64,000 nt of DNA from Prosapia bicincta (GCA_036971475.1 JBAIZL010000376.1:5114001-5178000); one strand, 5' to 3'. Shown: positions 1-12,300, counted from the first letter of the stretch. The notes: generated from the letters alone by a model not told the origin. Program-made: numbers and translations.

Positions 1-3000
1 AGTGGTGCAAGAAAGCGATGACTCGGTCAATGGCCGAGGCATCGTCCCTTAGCACCACCTTTAAACTCCCTTTTAAATTAAAAAGGTCACGAATATCGCT
101 TACATTAACACAGTTTACTAAAATATGTTTTATTGTGAAGATATCACCGCAATATTGGCATATTGGTGGATCTTCACGCCTCATCAAATATCCATGAGTT
201 GCAAACGAGTGGCCAACGCGAAGGCGTGTAACCACCACTTCCTCCCTACGTTTTGAACGAATTGAAGACCTCCATGGACGGACGGTATCTTTAATTTCCC
301 TCAGCTTATTCTCAATCACGGTATGCCACTCGTCATTCCAAGCAGCGAGCAATAAATGTTTCGCGAAACACACATAATCGGATGCCATAACTAGTTGAGT
401 AATAGGCACCAAACTTGTAGCTTTCTTCGCCGCTTCATCCGCTTTTGTGTTTCCAAGTATTCCGCAATGTCCAGGAACCCAACAGAAAGTTACCCCCACA
501 CCCCTCAATTGAAGCCTGTGTACAGCACACAAAATGTCCCCAACTAAAGGGTTGTTAGAGAAAACATCCTGAAGAGCCTGAAGAGCACTTTTGGAATCCG
601 AACACAAAAGATAATGCGAAGATCGAGATGGAATGACGGTCAAAGCTTTAAAAATAGCAAATAGTTCTGCCGTGAAAACACTGCAAGCTGAGGGCAATCC
701 GTACGTGTAGGTACAACCAGATGCATAAAACGCACACCCAACGCCATTGTCCAGTTTAGATCCATCAGTGAAAATAATTTCACTGTGTTGATGAGATTTA
801 TAAATGGATGAAAATTCCTGGTGGTAGACCACAACAGGAGTATCGTGTTTTATATAACTGGACAATGAGAAATCGAAGTGCGGCGTTTTTATTATCCATG
901 GAGGTAGATAGCACATTTGTCGTTCAAACATAGTTGGAAGTTGCAACTCAAGGTCATCCAATATTCTTATCGTTCGTATGCCAAATGGAGCGGTCGAACG
1001 TTGACGTGTATTGTACACTTGATTTAACGTATTATGAAAGACTATATCAAATGCCGGGTGGTTGGGTTTGCTTCGAAGAACAGAAACGTAAGATATTTGT
1101 AGCATCTGACGTCGTCTAGAAAGGGTAGGTTCCCCAGCTTCGACAAGAAGACTAGGGATTGGGCTAGTTCTAAATGCACCAGTAGCCAGTCTAAGTCCAG
1201 AGTGGTGGATGGTATCAAGAGTTTTCAGAACTGTAGGTCGTGCGGATGAATAGGCTTGACAGCCATAATCAATGCGCGATCTAACGACCGCGCGATAAAA
1301 TCGAAGCATAATAGTTCTGTCTGCTCCCCAATTCGTACCACTAAGGACTCTTAACATATCCAATTTCTTATTGCATCTCACCTTCAAATCACGAACATGT
1401 GGGATCCATGAGAGTCTTTTATCAAATAAAAGACCTAGAAATCGAACACTATCCGTGGTTTGAAGCTGAACCCCGTCAAGAAAAAGGATCGGCTCCTGGT
1501 GTTGCCTACGACGACTAAATGCTACACATTGGGTCTTCGAAACAGAGAATTTGAAACCTGTCGATTTTGACCATTCCTCCAATCTGTATATTGCTAACTG
1601 CAAAGATCTTTCCGCAGTTGCCATACTACGAGCAGGCACATATATACAAAAGTCATCCACAAAAAGGGAACAGTGTACCGGAGATCGTATATTACTGGTG
1701 ATACTATTTATTGCAACGGCAAACAGCGTGACGCTCAGCACGCTGCCCTGCGGTACACCATTCTCTTGTGTATAGCTGTTTGAATACGTGCCTCCAAGTC
1801 GAACGCGGAAAGATCTGTTTGAAAGAAAGTTAGCGATGAATGCTAGGATATTCCCTTGTATACTCCATGATTTCAGAGTGTTCAGAATTCCTCTTTTCCA
1901 TGCCATATCATATGCCTTTTCAAGGTCAAAGAAAACCGCAACGAGCGTTTGACGCAAGAGAAAGGCATCTTGAATAGCGGATTCTAACAAAACCAATTGG
2001 TCAACTGATGAGCGTCCTAGTCTGAAACCACATTGTTCGTTGCTAAGAAGGTTGTTGGTTTCTAGGTACCAGACAAGACGGCGGTTGACCATCTTCTCCA
2101 GTAGTTTGCACAAGACGCTTGTAAGTGATATAGGCCTGTAACTACTGGGGTTGGTTTTGTCCTTACCTGGCTTCAAAAGAGGAATTACAGTCGATTCTAA
2201 CCATGCATCGGGGAAAGAGCGCTCCTCGAATAAACGATTGTATACTCGAAGGAGGACAAGTTTCGCCGATGATGGTAGATGTTTTAGCATGGAGTACACA
2301 ATGGAATCAGGACCTGGTGCAGAATCCTTCGTTGACGCAAGAGCTGACTCCAATTCCCCTATAGAGAAAGGAGTGTTTAAAGGAGAGTCCTCAGACGACC
2401 CAACAGTAAACGGTATTGCTTCTTCCTTCAGTTTATACATCTGGAATAATCTATTATAGGCTGTAGTAGCAGAAAAATTAGAAAAAGATGTTCCAAGTAC
2501 ATTAGCAATGTCATCACTGTTTGTGATTAATCTCCCATCTGGTTGCTTCAGCGCAATGGCTGGCAACGGAATGGAAGTACCACAAACTGATCTTAGTTTC
2601 CTCCACACTGTGGAGGACGGAGTTGTTCGTCTAATTGTGCTAATGTACTGTTCCCAAGAGTTCTTTCTACTCAGCCTAAATATCCTCCGTGCTTTCGCAC
2701 GGAGTATTTTATATTCCTGAAGGTTTCCATTCGTTGGGTGTCGTTTAAATCTCCTAAGAGCTCTTCGTCGTAAACGGAGGATTTCTGTGCATTCATCGTT
2801 CCACCACGGCACAGGCGGTCGGCGTGGATGCGCAGAGGTTTTCGGAATGGTCTTTTCAGCGGCATTTAAAATTGCTTTTGTAAAATTTTCTATATTTTCA
2901 TCAATGGGTGTCAGATAATCCATGTCAAGTGATACAAGGTAATTCGAGTAGGAGTCCCAGTTGGCTTTTCGCAAAATCCAACTGGAATTTCGAACATAAC

Positions 3001-3374
3001 AGGTTTGGGAGTCACATAAACTGATTTTAATAGGCACATGGTCGCTTCCATACAAATCATTGAGTACCGACCATGTGCATCTAGTAGCTAATTGAGGGCT
3101 GCAAATCGATAGATCAACAGCTGTCCATCCACCAGTAGATGCTGCTAAATGAGTAGGAGAACCGTCATTTAGCAGACATAAGTCTAGTTCCGTTCTTACA
3201 CTTTCAACAACATCACCTCGAGAGTTCCTAGTCGGAGATCCCCAAGACGAATGGTGGGCATTAAAATCCCCTACCAATAAGAACGGAGTTGGTAACTGGC
3301 TTATCAAATTTACTAAATCACTGTGATGCAGGTTTTCTTGTGGTGGCAAGTAGACACAACACACAGTGATTTTA
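1..3374 (-). mobile_element. LINE copy A, 5'-truncated, runs off the window start
   Basis: This is a second copy of the RNase H-bearing LINE found complete at 3372-9368. Positions 1-3374 match 3777-7150 at a constant offset of 3776 with no indels and about nine substitutions that I could find, all transitions (roughly 0.3%). The copy begins, in element orientation, at about codon 101 of ORF2 and directly abuts the poly(A) tail of copy B. 5' truncation is normal for target-primed reverse transcription, and an A-rich tail is a usual target. The 3' UTR and poly(A) lie outside the window. Confidence 0.9.
2..3373 (-). CDS. LINE A ORF2 fragment: part of endonuclease, RT, RNase H (partial at both ends)
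   Basis: The reading frame is open from about residue 101 of ORF2 to the window edge, where only about seven C-terminal codons are missing. It keeps the second half of the endonuclease (GDFNAHHSSWGSP and the GSDH motif), the RT motifs VFFDLEKAYDMAW, NGVPQGSVLS and FVDDF (FVDDF codons at 1649-1663), and the RNase H motifs TDGS, AEL, SDSKSAL and VPGHCG. Where copy B has a TAG stop, this copy has CAG (Gln). It lacks the first third of the endonuclease, so it cannot encode a working ORF2 by itself. Assignment to an RT plus RNase H LINE of I type comes from family knowledge; the near identity to B is read directly. Confidence 0.88.
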
Positions 3375-3753
3375 TTTTTTTTTTATTTTTTTTTTTTTTT
3401 CTTTTTTCCTGGCGAAAAACCATTTGTGGTTATCATCGCCAAACTAAATCTAACACGGACAACGAATATTTTAAATAAAACAGAATAAATTTAAATACAA
3501 CAAAAATTCCAAAACAAAAAACAACAACAATAAATAACAAACAATAAATCTATAACAATATTAAATAACAAAATTACAACAAAAAACAATATAACAGTAA
3601 ATAAATAATAACAATATGTAAAACAATAATAGGTAACAATTTATCAATAAATAAATCTCAATAACAATAACAAGAACACAAAATAAATTAAATTAAAATA
3701 AATAAAAGAAACAGAGAATTATATGTATAAAAAAATATATATATATTTATGTA
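3372..3753 (-). other. LINE B 3' UTR with terminal stem-loop and poly(A) tail
   Basis: After the ORF2 stop (3756-3754) come about 350 bases that are AT-rich and rich in AACAATAA-like short repeats on the plus strand. Just before the tail is a potential hairpin: outer stem GGCGA (3411-3415) with TCGCC (3436-3440), inner stem AACCA (3418-3422) with TGGTT (3427-3431), loop TTTG. The tail is a T-rich plus-strand run at about 3372-3400. LINE reverse transcriptases of several clades recognise 3' stem-loops. A similar hairpin ends the related relic at 47165-47184, which supports a function here. Confidence 0.7.
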
Positions 3754-6700
3754 TTAAATTTTAAAAAATATTTTCAAGTGGTGCAAGAAAGCGATGACTC
3801 GGTCAATGGCCGAGGCATCGTCCCTTAGCACCACCTTTAAACTCCCTTTTAAATTAAAAAGGTCACGAATATCGCTTACATTAACACAGTTTACTAAAAT
3901 ATGTTTTATTGTGAAGATATCACCGCAATATTGGCATATTGGTGGATCTTCACGCCTCATCAAATATCCATGAGTTGCAAACGAGTGGCCAACGCGAAGG
4001 CGTGTAACCACCACTTCCTCCCTACGTTTTGAACGAATTGAAGACCTCCATGGACGGACGGTATCTTTAATTTCCCTCAGCTTATTCTCAATCACGGTAT
4101 GCCACTCGTCATTCCAAGCAGCGAGCAATAAATGTTTCGCGAAACACACATAATCGGATGCCATAACTAGTTGAGTAATAGGCACCAAACTTGTAGCTTT
4201 CTTCGCCGCTTCATCCGCTTTTGTGTTTCCAAGTATTCCGCAATGTCCAGGAACCCAACAGAAAGTTACCCCCACACCCCTCAATTGAAGCCTGTGTACA
4301 GCACACAAAATGTCCCCAACTAAAGGGTTGTTAGAGAAAACATCCTGAAGAGCCTAAAGAGCACTTTTGGAATCCGAACACAAAAGATAATGCGAAGATC
4401 GAGATGGAATGACGGTCAAAGCTTTAAAAATAGCAAATAGTTCTGCCGTGAAAACACTGCAAGCTGAGGGCAATCCGTACGTGTAGGTACAACCAGATGC
4501 ATAAAACGCACACCCAACGCCATTGTCCAGTTTAGATCCATCAGTGAAAATAATTTCACTGTGTTGATGAGATTTATAAATGGATGAAAATTCCTGGTGG
4601 TAGACCACAACAGGAGTATCGTGTTTTATATAACTGGACAATGAGAAATCGAAGTGCGGCGTTTTTATTATCCATGGAGGTAGATAGCACATTTGTCGTT
4701 CAAACATAGTTGGAAGTTGCAACTCAAGGTCATCCAATATTCTTATCGTTCGTATGCCAAATGGAGCGGTCGAACGTTGACGTGTATTGTACACTTGATT
4801 TAACGTATTATGAAAGACTATATCAAATGCCGGGTGGTTGGGTTTGCTTCGAAGAACAGAAACGTAAGATATTTGTAGCATCTGACGTCGTCTAGAAAGG
4901 GTAGGTTCCCCAGCTTCGACAAGAAGACTAGGGATTGGGCTAGTTCTAAATGCACCAGTAGCCAGTCTAAGTCCAGAGTGGTGGATGGTATCAAGAGTTT
5001 TCAGAACTGTAGGTCGTGCGGATGAATAGGCTTGACAGCCATAATCAATGCGCGATCTAACGACCGCGCGATAAAATCGAAGCATAATAGTTCTGTCTGC
5101 TCCCCAATTCGTACCACTAAGGACTCTTAACATATCCAATTTCTTATTGCATCTCACCTTCAAATCACGAACATGTGGGATCCATGAGAGTCTTTTATCA
5201 AATAAAAGACCTAGAAATCGAACACTATCCGTGGTTTGAAGCTGAACCCCGTCAAGAAAAAGGATCGGCTCCTGGTGTTGCCTACGACGACTAAATGCTA
5301 CACATTGGGTCTTCGAAACAGAGAATTTGAAACCTGTCGATTTTGACCATTCCTCCAATCTGTATATTGCTAACTGCAAAGATCTTTCCGCAGTTGCCAT
5401 ACTACGAGCAGGCACATATATACAAAAGTCATCCACAAAAAGGGAACAGTGTACCGGAGATCGTATATTACTGGTGATACTATTTATTGCAACGGCAAAC
5501 AGCGTGACGCTCAGCACGCTGCCCTGCGGTACACCATTCTCTTGTGTATAGCTGTTTGAATACGTGCCTCCAAGTCGAACGCGGAAAGATCTGTTTGAAA
5601 GAAAGTTAGCGATGAATGCTAGGATATTCCCTTGTATACTCCATGATTTCAGAGTGTTCAGAATTCCTCTTTTCCATGCCATATCATATGCCTTTTCAAG
5701 GTCAAAGAAAACCGCAACGAGCGTTTGACGCAAGAGAAAGGCATCTTGAATAGCGGATTCTAACAAAACCAATTGGTCAACTGATGAGCGTCCTAGTCTG
5801 AAACCACATTGTTCGTTGCTAAGAAGGTTGTTGGTTTCTAGGTACCAGACAAGACGGCGGTTGACCATCTTCTCCAGTAGTTTGCACAAGACGCTTGTAA
5901 GTGATATAGGCCTGTAACTACTGGGGTTGGTTTTGTCCTTACCTGGCTTCAAAAGAGGAATTACAGTCGATTCTAACCATGCATCGGGGAAAGAGCGCTC
6001 CTCGAATAAACGATTGTATACTCGAAGGAGGACAAGTTTCGCCGATGATGGTAGATGTTTTAGCATGGAGTACACAATGGAATCAGGACCTGGTGCAGAA
6101 TCCTTCGTTGACGCAAGAGCTGACTCCAATTCCCCTATAGAGAAAGGAGTGTTTAAAGGAGAGTCCTCAGACGACCCAACAGTAAACGGTATTGCTTCTT
6201 CCTTCAGTTTATACATCTGGAATAATCTATTATAGGCTGTAGTAGCAGAGAAGTTAGAAAAAGATGTTCCAAGTACATTAGCAATGTCATCACCGTTTGT
6301 GATTAATCTCCCATCTGGTTGCTTCAGCGCAATGGCTGGCAACGGAGTGGAAGTACCACAAACTGATCTTAGCTTCCTCCACACTGTGGAGGACGGAGTT
6401 GTTCGTCTAATTGTGCTAATGTACTGTTCCCAAGAGTTCTTTCTACTCAGCCTAAATATCCTCCGTGCTTTCGCACGGAGTATTTTATATTCCTGAAGGT
6501 TTCCATTCGTTGGGTGTCGTTTAAATCTCCTAAGAGCTCTTCGTCGTAAACGGAGGATTTCTGTGCATTCATCGTTCCACCACGGCACAGGCGGTCGGCG
6601 TGGATGCGCAGAGGTTTTCGGAATGGTCTTTTCAGCGGCATTTAAAATTGCTTTTGTAAAATTTTCTATATTTTCATCAATGGGTGTCAGATAATCCATG

Positions 6701-7449
6701 TCAAGTGATACAAGGTAATTCGAGTAGGAGTCCCAGTTGGCTTTTCGCAAAATCCAACTGGAATTTCGAACATAACAGGTTTGGGAGTCACATAAACTGA
6801 TCTTAATAGGCACATGGTCGCTTCCATACAAATCATTGAGTACCGACCATGTGCATCTAGTAGCTAATTGAGGGCTGCAAATCGATAGATCAACAGCTGT
6901 CCATCCACCAGTAGATGCTGCTAAATGAGTAGGAGAACCGTCATTTAGCAGACATAAGTCTAGTTCCGTTCTTACACTTTCAACAATATCACCTCGAGAG
7001 TTCCTAGTCGGAGATCCCCAAGACGAATGGTGGGCATTAAAATCCCCTACCAATAAGAACGGAGTTGGTAACTGGCTTATCAAATTTACTAAATCATTGT
7101 GATGCAGGTTTTCTTGTGGTGGCAAGTAGACACAACACACAGTGATTTTATACGGGACAGCTGTTTGAACGGCTACTGCTTGTAAAGGAGTTATTAAGTT
7201 TAGAGAAACAGCATCGATACAGTCACGGGCTAGGATGGCTACGCCACCTCTAGCTCGATCTTCTGTAACGGAGTCCGATCTAAAAACTGAATACTCCCTT
7301 AAATGGAAATTATGCGATTCGTGGAGATGTGTCTCCTGTAGACATACAAACATTGGGTACACATCTCGCACGAGTACTTTAAGTTCTTCTATGTGACTCC
7401 TAACACCGTTGACGTTCCATTGTATCACTGACTTGTTAATTGTTGACAT
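3754..7449 (-). pseudogene. LINE B ORF2: endonuclease, RT, RNase H with one in-frame TAG
   Basis: The frame is 1231 codons long with a single TAG at 4354-4356 after residue 1031. It starts at ATG 7449, three nucleotides after the ORF1 stop (TAA TAA ATG). Domains: endonuclease about 8-220 (QWNVNG, QETHL with catalytic Glu39, GDFNAHHSSW at 135-144, GSDH at 209-212); RT about 445-760 (SAPGPDSIVY, SYRPISLTS, VFFDLEKAYDMAW around 580-592, NGVPQGSVLS, FVDDF 671-675, SVSKTQCVAFS); RNase H from about 966 (TDGS, Glu in AEL, Asp in SDSKSAL). The TAG falls six codons after the SDS aspartate, so VPGHCG and the following ADEAAKKA segment are cut off. Copy A has CAG there, so this is a recent C-to-T change. 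EN and RT would still be made. Confidence 0.9.
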
Positions 7450-7452
7450 TTA

Positions 7453-8862
7453 TTAACTCAGCAATGGATTGATCTGACACCCATTGGTGCTTTCTCCTTT
7501 CTTGCCTGGGACATTTTTAGACGTCTCAGGCTTACATTTCTCAGATTCCATATCCACCCGTTCAGGGATGGAATCTGAGGAAGTTTTGGGTTTAGGAGGG
7601 GTAGTTTTCACATTCCCTCCTTTGTTAGCTTTTTTCTTAATGCCTGGTAATGACGGTGGCGATGTGGTCTGTCGTAACACTGGTCTACGTGGTTTGGATT
7701 TTTCCGTCTTCTGCACAGAAGGTTTATTACCCGTTGATAATATCTTCTGCACAGAAACACAAGGCTCGCTTAGTGATTTATTTCGTGCTCCAATCCCCCC
7801 AGTGGAAGGGACAGGTACACGAGGTAAAACATTATCCGTTGCTGCAGGTTGTACCAAATTCAAGGACGGACCATTCGTGACTATGGACAAAAGGCGAGAA
7901 ACTTGTTCAGTTAGAACTTCAATTTTTTTCGACAGCTCGGCACAGTTGTTACAGGACGATTTGGAAGCGGTCAGAGTAGCGGCATAAGTCTTACTGTCTG
8001 CCTTCGGCTGAGTAGATCTATAGAGTTTTTTGGCCTCTGGAAACGACAGCTTGTCCTTCGCCATGATGCCTAGGATAGCTTTCTCTTCCTTAAAAGTAGG
8101 GCAGTTGTAGGATCGCGCTGGGTGGTCACCACCACAGTTGGCGCATTTCGGAGAATTGACACATTCCTTATCATCATGGCCTTCAACGCTACATATACCG
8201 CATACTTTCTGCTTCGAACAGGTAGAGCTGATATGCCCAAATCGCTGGCACTTGAAGCAGCGCCTAGGGTTAGCCACGTATGGTCTCACTGAGAGCCTTT
8301 GGTAACCTGCATGTAAGTATTCGGGTATTTCCGGCTTTCCAAAAGTGACGATAAAAGAAGCTGTTGCTACTTTTTCTCCTTTGTCCATTTTCATTATATT
8401 GACAACGTCCGTAACTGACTGAGACGAGAGTTCGGATTTAATTTCATCAACCGGAAGGTACATTAAATCCCTACATGTGATAACCCCCTTTGAATAATTC
8501 AAGGATCTATGGGGAGCCACAGATACCTTGACCTGATCAAAGAAAGAGGTCATTTTAGATAGAGCACATGTTTGTCTCTCGGTGGAAGTCGTAACTAACA
8601 GGGTTCCGTTTCTAAGTTTCTTAATAGAGGCTACTGGACCTCCAGCACAGGCAGTAATAGCCTTGTTAATAAGGAAAGGAGAAACTTTAGAAAGATCTTT
8701 CCCTTCTTCGGCACTAGAAACCACTAAATACTTTGCTGATGGCAATGTCTGCGACGTTGCCACCATCAACTTTTTACTCAAATCTTTACAAGTTAGATCG
8801 TCAGGAGAATCCTGGCGTGTCCTCTTCAGACTAGTCATATTTGACGTGGTTTTTGAATCCAT
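7453..8862 (-). CDS. LINE B ORF1: Gag-like RNA-binding protein with three CCHC knuckles
   Basis: An intact 469-residue protein that would coat LINE RNA. An RRM-like region spans about 43-120 (AKYLVVSSAEEG to VKVSVAPH). Three zinc knuckles follow at residues 202-215 (CFKCQRFGHISSTC), 221-234 (CGICSVEGHDDKEC) and 240-254 (CANCGGDHPARSYNC, with C-x2-C-x3-H-x6-C spacing). A short leucine-rich coiled coil lies at about 307-328 (KKIEVLTEQVSRLL). The C-terminus is basic and rich in Pro, Ser and Lys. The start ATG at 8862 follows the 5' UTR, and the stop lies three bases before the ORF2 ATG, so ORF2 is probably translated by termination-reinitiation. The order of domains is typical of I and Jockey-group ORF1 proteins. 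Confidence 0.92.
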   Translation of the reverse strand: MDSKTTSNMTSLKRTRQDSPDDLTCKDLSKKLMVATSQTLPSAKYLVVSSAEEGKDLSKVSPFLINKAITACAGGPVASIKKLRNGTLLVTTSTERQTCALSKMTSFFDQVKVSVAPHRSLNYSKGVITCRDLMYLPVDEIKSELSSQSVTDVVNIMKMDKGEKVATASFIVTFGKPEIPEYLHAGYQRLSVRPYVANPRRCFKCQRFGHISSTCSKQKVCGICSVEGHDDKECVNSPKCANCGGDHPARSYNCPTFKEEKAILGIMAKDKLSFPEAKKLYRSTQPKADSKTYAATLTASKSSCNNCAELSKKIEVLTEQVSRLLSIVTNGPSLNLVQPAATDNVLPRVPVPSTGGIGARNKSLSEPCVSVQKILSTGNKPSVQKTEKSKPRRPVLRQTTSPPSLPGIKKKANKGGNVKTTPPKPKTSSDSIPERVDMESEKCKPETSKNVPGKKGESTNGCQINPLLS

Positions 8863-9368
8863 AAATATTTTTTGCCAGCCATCGTGTCAAGCGTTACGGG
8901 CGAGACTATAGGAACGGGTACACCCTTGGATCACATTAAGATCATTTCCAATCCTCAGAACTCTGAGGCCTATAGCTTTTCTCCTTAGCTCGACTGGATG
9001 GGCATCAGTCGAGAACTCGTAATACTGTGCACAGGCTCCGACACCCATGCACCGCGGACACTCCCTGACCAAGGACCGAAGCGGCTGGTAGACCAGAAAC
9101 CGCGCTTACGTCTTCGGCAGAGCAAGCTCACATCAGCGTCCCAGACCAGAGTTTGTCACGCTCTGGACTTTTCAGCACTCCCAACGCGCAACGGTTCTGA
9201 CCAGTCAAAATTCCCTAAGCGAAGATGTAAGTGTTGAAATGTGTATAGATTGTGTTGGTGTGTGTATGTGTGTGTGTATGTTTTTGTGAGTGGTGTAGTG
9301 TTAGGCTAGGGTACCGCGAGGGACGCCAAATCCCTCGTAGGTGCGGCTAGTCCGCACCCCCCTGCGGG
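8863..9368 (-). promoter_or_regulatory. LINE B 5' UTR, presumed internal promoter, with two terminal hairpins
   Basis: These 506 bases precede ORF1 and recur, with changes, before the ORF1 genes of E (18298-18774) and D (16304-16765). Recurrence in three copies marks this as the shared element 5' region. It includes a GT-rich stretch (about 9250-9290). Two perfect stems lie near the 5' end: CGAGGG (9317-9322) with CCCTCG (9332-9337), and GGTGCGG (9340-9346) with CCGCACC (9352-9358). The shared sequence ends at 9368 (CCTGCGGG on the plus strand). Promoter activity is inferred from the usual location of LINE promoters; no core motif was identified. Confidence 0.65.
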
Positions 9369-12300
9369 TTTTGGCTTTTGTATTATCCATGGAGGGATGT
9401 AGCATAATGTTCGTTCGAATATAGGTGGATGTTCTAAATTTAGATTGCTATAAATGCGCAACGTTCTTATTCCGAAAGGAGCAGTTGAACGTTGACGCAC
9501 ATTGTAACGATCCACGAGGTAGTTATCAAAAACCGCTTTGAATGCAGGATGATTAGGTTTACTTCGAAGACCAGTGTAATATGAAATTTGTAGCATTTGA
9601 CGTCGCATTGAGAGAGATGGTTCTCCAGCTTCAACTAGAAGGCTGGAGATTGGGCTTGATCTAAAAGCACCAGTAGAAAGTCTAAGGCCAGCATGATGTA
9701 TTGAATCAAGGAGTTTCAGAATCGTAGGTCGAGCAGATGAATAGGCTATACAGCCGTAATCTATGCGTGATCTTACAACGGCGCGATAGAAACGGAGCAT
9801 ACAGGTTCTGTCTGCTCCCCAATTTGTACCACTTAGAACTCTCAACATATCCAATATCTTGCTGCACCGGGTCCTCAAATCACGCACATGCGGACTCCAT
9901 GAAAGTCTTTTATCCAATAAAAGACCCAAACATCTCACATTATCCGCGGTTTGAAGCCGCGTACCATCAAGATAAAGAATAGGTTCCTGATGTTGCCTGC
10001 GACGACTAAATGCTATACATTGGGTCTTCGAAGCCGAAAACTTGAAGCCCGTAGATTTGGTCCATTCTTGCAATCTATTAATTACTAATTGTAAGGATCT
10101 TTCCGCTGTTGCCATACTTCTAGCAGCCATATATATACAAAAATCGTCTACAAACAGGGAACAGTGGACCGGTGACTGTACGTTTGAAGTGACGCTGTTA
10201 ATGGCAACAGCAAACAGCGTCACACTCAAAACGCCACCCTGTGGTACACCATTCTCTAGTTCGCAACGATCAGAATATATGCCTCCTAGACGTACACGGA
10301 AAGTCCTGTTATTCAAATAATTTTTTATAAAAGCAAGAATGTTACCTTGTATACCCCATGATTTCAGTATGTTCAAAATTCCTCTTCTCCATGCCATGTC
10401 ATATGCCTTCTCGAGGTCGAAGAAAACAGCTACCAGTGTTTGTCGTAAGATGAAGGCATTCTGTATAGCTGACTCCAACAAAACCAATTGGTCAACTGAT
10501 GAACGTCCTTGCCTGGAACCACACTGAACGTTAGTAAGAAGTTTGTTTGTTTCTAGATACCAGACAAGACGACGGTTGACCATCTTCTCCAGTAGTTTGC
10601 ATAAGCAGCTGGTCAGAGAGATGGGTCTGTAACTACTGGGATTAGTTTTGTCCTTTCCTTGTTTTAGAAGAGGAATTATTGTCGCTTCTAACCATGCATC
10701 GGGAAAACCGTGCTCCTCGAATATACGGTTGTATATCCGAAGGAGAACTAGTTTTGCCGACGGTGGTAGATTTTTGATCATGGAGTATACAATATCATCC
10801 GGGCCTGGAGCTGAATCCTTCGTTGACGAGAGATCTAAATTTAGATTCCTAAAAATGCGCAACGTTCTTATTCCGAAGGGAGCAGTTGAACGTTGACGCA
10901 CATTGTAACGATCCTCGAGGTGGTTATCAAAAACTGCTATGAATGCCGGATGTTTGGGTTTACTTCGAAGACCAGTGTAATACGAAATTTGTAGCATTTG
11001 ACGTCGCATAGAGAGAGATGGTTCTCCAGCTTCAACTAGAAGGCTGGAGATTGGGCTTGATCTAAAAGCACCAGTAGAAAGTCTAAGACCAGCGTGATGT
11101 ATTGAATCCAGGAGTTTCAGAACCGTAGGTCGAGCAGATGAATAGGCTATACAGCCGTAATCTATGCGCGATCTTACAACGGCGCGATAGAAACGGAGCA
11201 TACAGGTTCTGTCTGCTCCCCAATTTGCACCACTTAGAACTCTCAACATATCCAATATCTTGCTGCACCGGGTCCTCAAATCACGCACATTCGGATTCCA
11301 TGAAAGTCTTTTATCCAATAAAAGACCCAAAAATCTCACATTATCCGCGGTTTGAAGCCGCGTACCATCAAGATAAAGAATAGGTTCCTGGTGTTGCCTG
11401 CGACGACTAAATGCTATACACTGGGTCTTCGAAGCCGAAAACTTGAAGCCCGTAGATTTGGTCCACCCTTGCAATTTATTAATTACTAATTGTAAGGATC
11501 TTTCCGCTGTTGCCATACTTCTAGCAGCCATATATATACAAAAATCGTCTACAAACAGGGAACAGTGGACCGGTGACTGTACGTTTGAAGTGACGCTGTT
11601 AATGGCAACAGCAAACAGCGTCACACTCAAAACGCCACCCTGTGGTACACCATTCTCTAGTTCGCAACGATCAGAATATATGCCTCCTAGACGTACACGG
11701 AAAGTCCTGTTATTCAAATAATTTTTTATAAAAGCAAGAATGTTACCTTGTATACCCCATGATTTCAGTATGTTCAAAATTCCTCTTCTCCATGCCATGT
11801 CATATGCCTTCTCGAGGTCGAAGAAAACAGCTACCAGTGTTTGTCGTAAGATGAAGGCATTCTGTATAGCTGACTCCAACAAAACCAATTGGTCAACTGA
11901 TGAACGTCCTTGCCTGGAACCACACTGAACGTTAGTAAGAAGTTTGTTTGTTTCTAGATACCAGACAAGACGACGGTTGACCATCTTCTCCAGTAGTTTG
12001 CATAAGCAGCTGGTCAGAGAGATGGGTCTGTAACTACTGGGATTAGTTTTGTCCTTTCCTTGTTTTAGAAGAGGAATTATTGTCGCTTCTAACCATGCAT
12101 CGGGAAAACCGTGCTCCTCGAATATACGGTTGTATATCCGAAGGAGAACTAGTTTTGCCGACGGTGGTAGATTTTTGATCATGGAGTATACAATATCATC
12201 CGGGCCTGGAGCTGAATCCTTCGTTGACGAGAGATCTAAATTTAGATTCCTAAAAATGCGCAACGTTCTTATTCCGAAGGGAGCAGTTGAACGTTGACGC

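Larger units (their letters stand above)
3372..9368 (-). mobile_element. LINE copy B, full length, nearly intact
   Basis: Element B reads on the minus strand: 5' UTR (9368 to 8863), ORF1 (8862 to 7453), ORF2 (7449 to 3754), 3' UTR, and an A-rich tail (about 3400 to 3372). The order of Gag-like ORF1, apurinic-type endonuclease, RT and RNase H matches the I-like group of arthropod LINEs. Its only evident defect is one in-frame TAG in RNase H. Its 5' end abuts the interior of element D's ORF2 and its tail abuts copy A, so no clean target-site duplication can be read inside the window. The exact clade (I, Nimb or relative) is inferred. Confidence 0.9.

Noticed and set aside
934..2720. Plus-strand open frames of 60-170 codons across LINE A, B, D and E
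   Set aside because: They are antisense to strongly conserved ORF1/ORF2 coding sequence, repeat identically in each LINE copy, and show no protein motif.
4354..4356. Programmed readthrough of the TAG in LINE B
   Set aside because: The near-identical copy A has CAG, so a point mutation is simpler and no readthrough signal was noticed.
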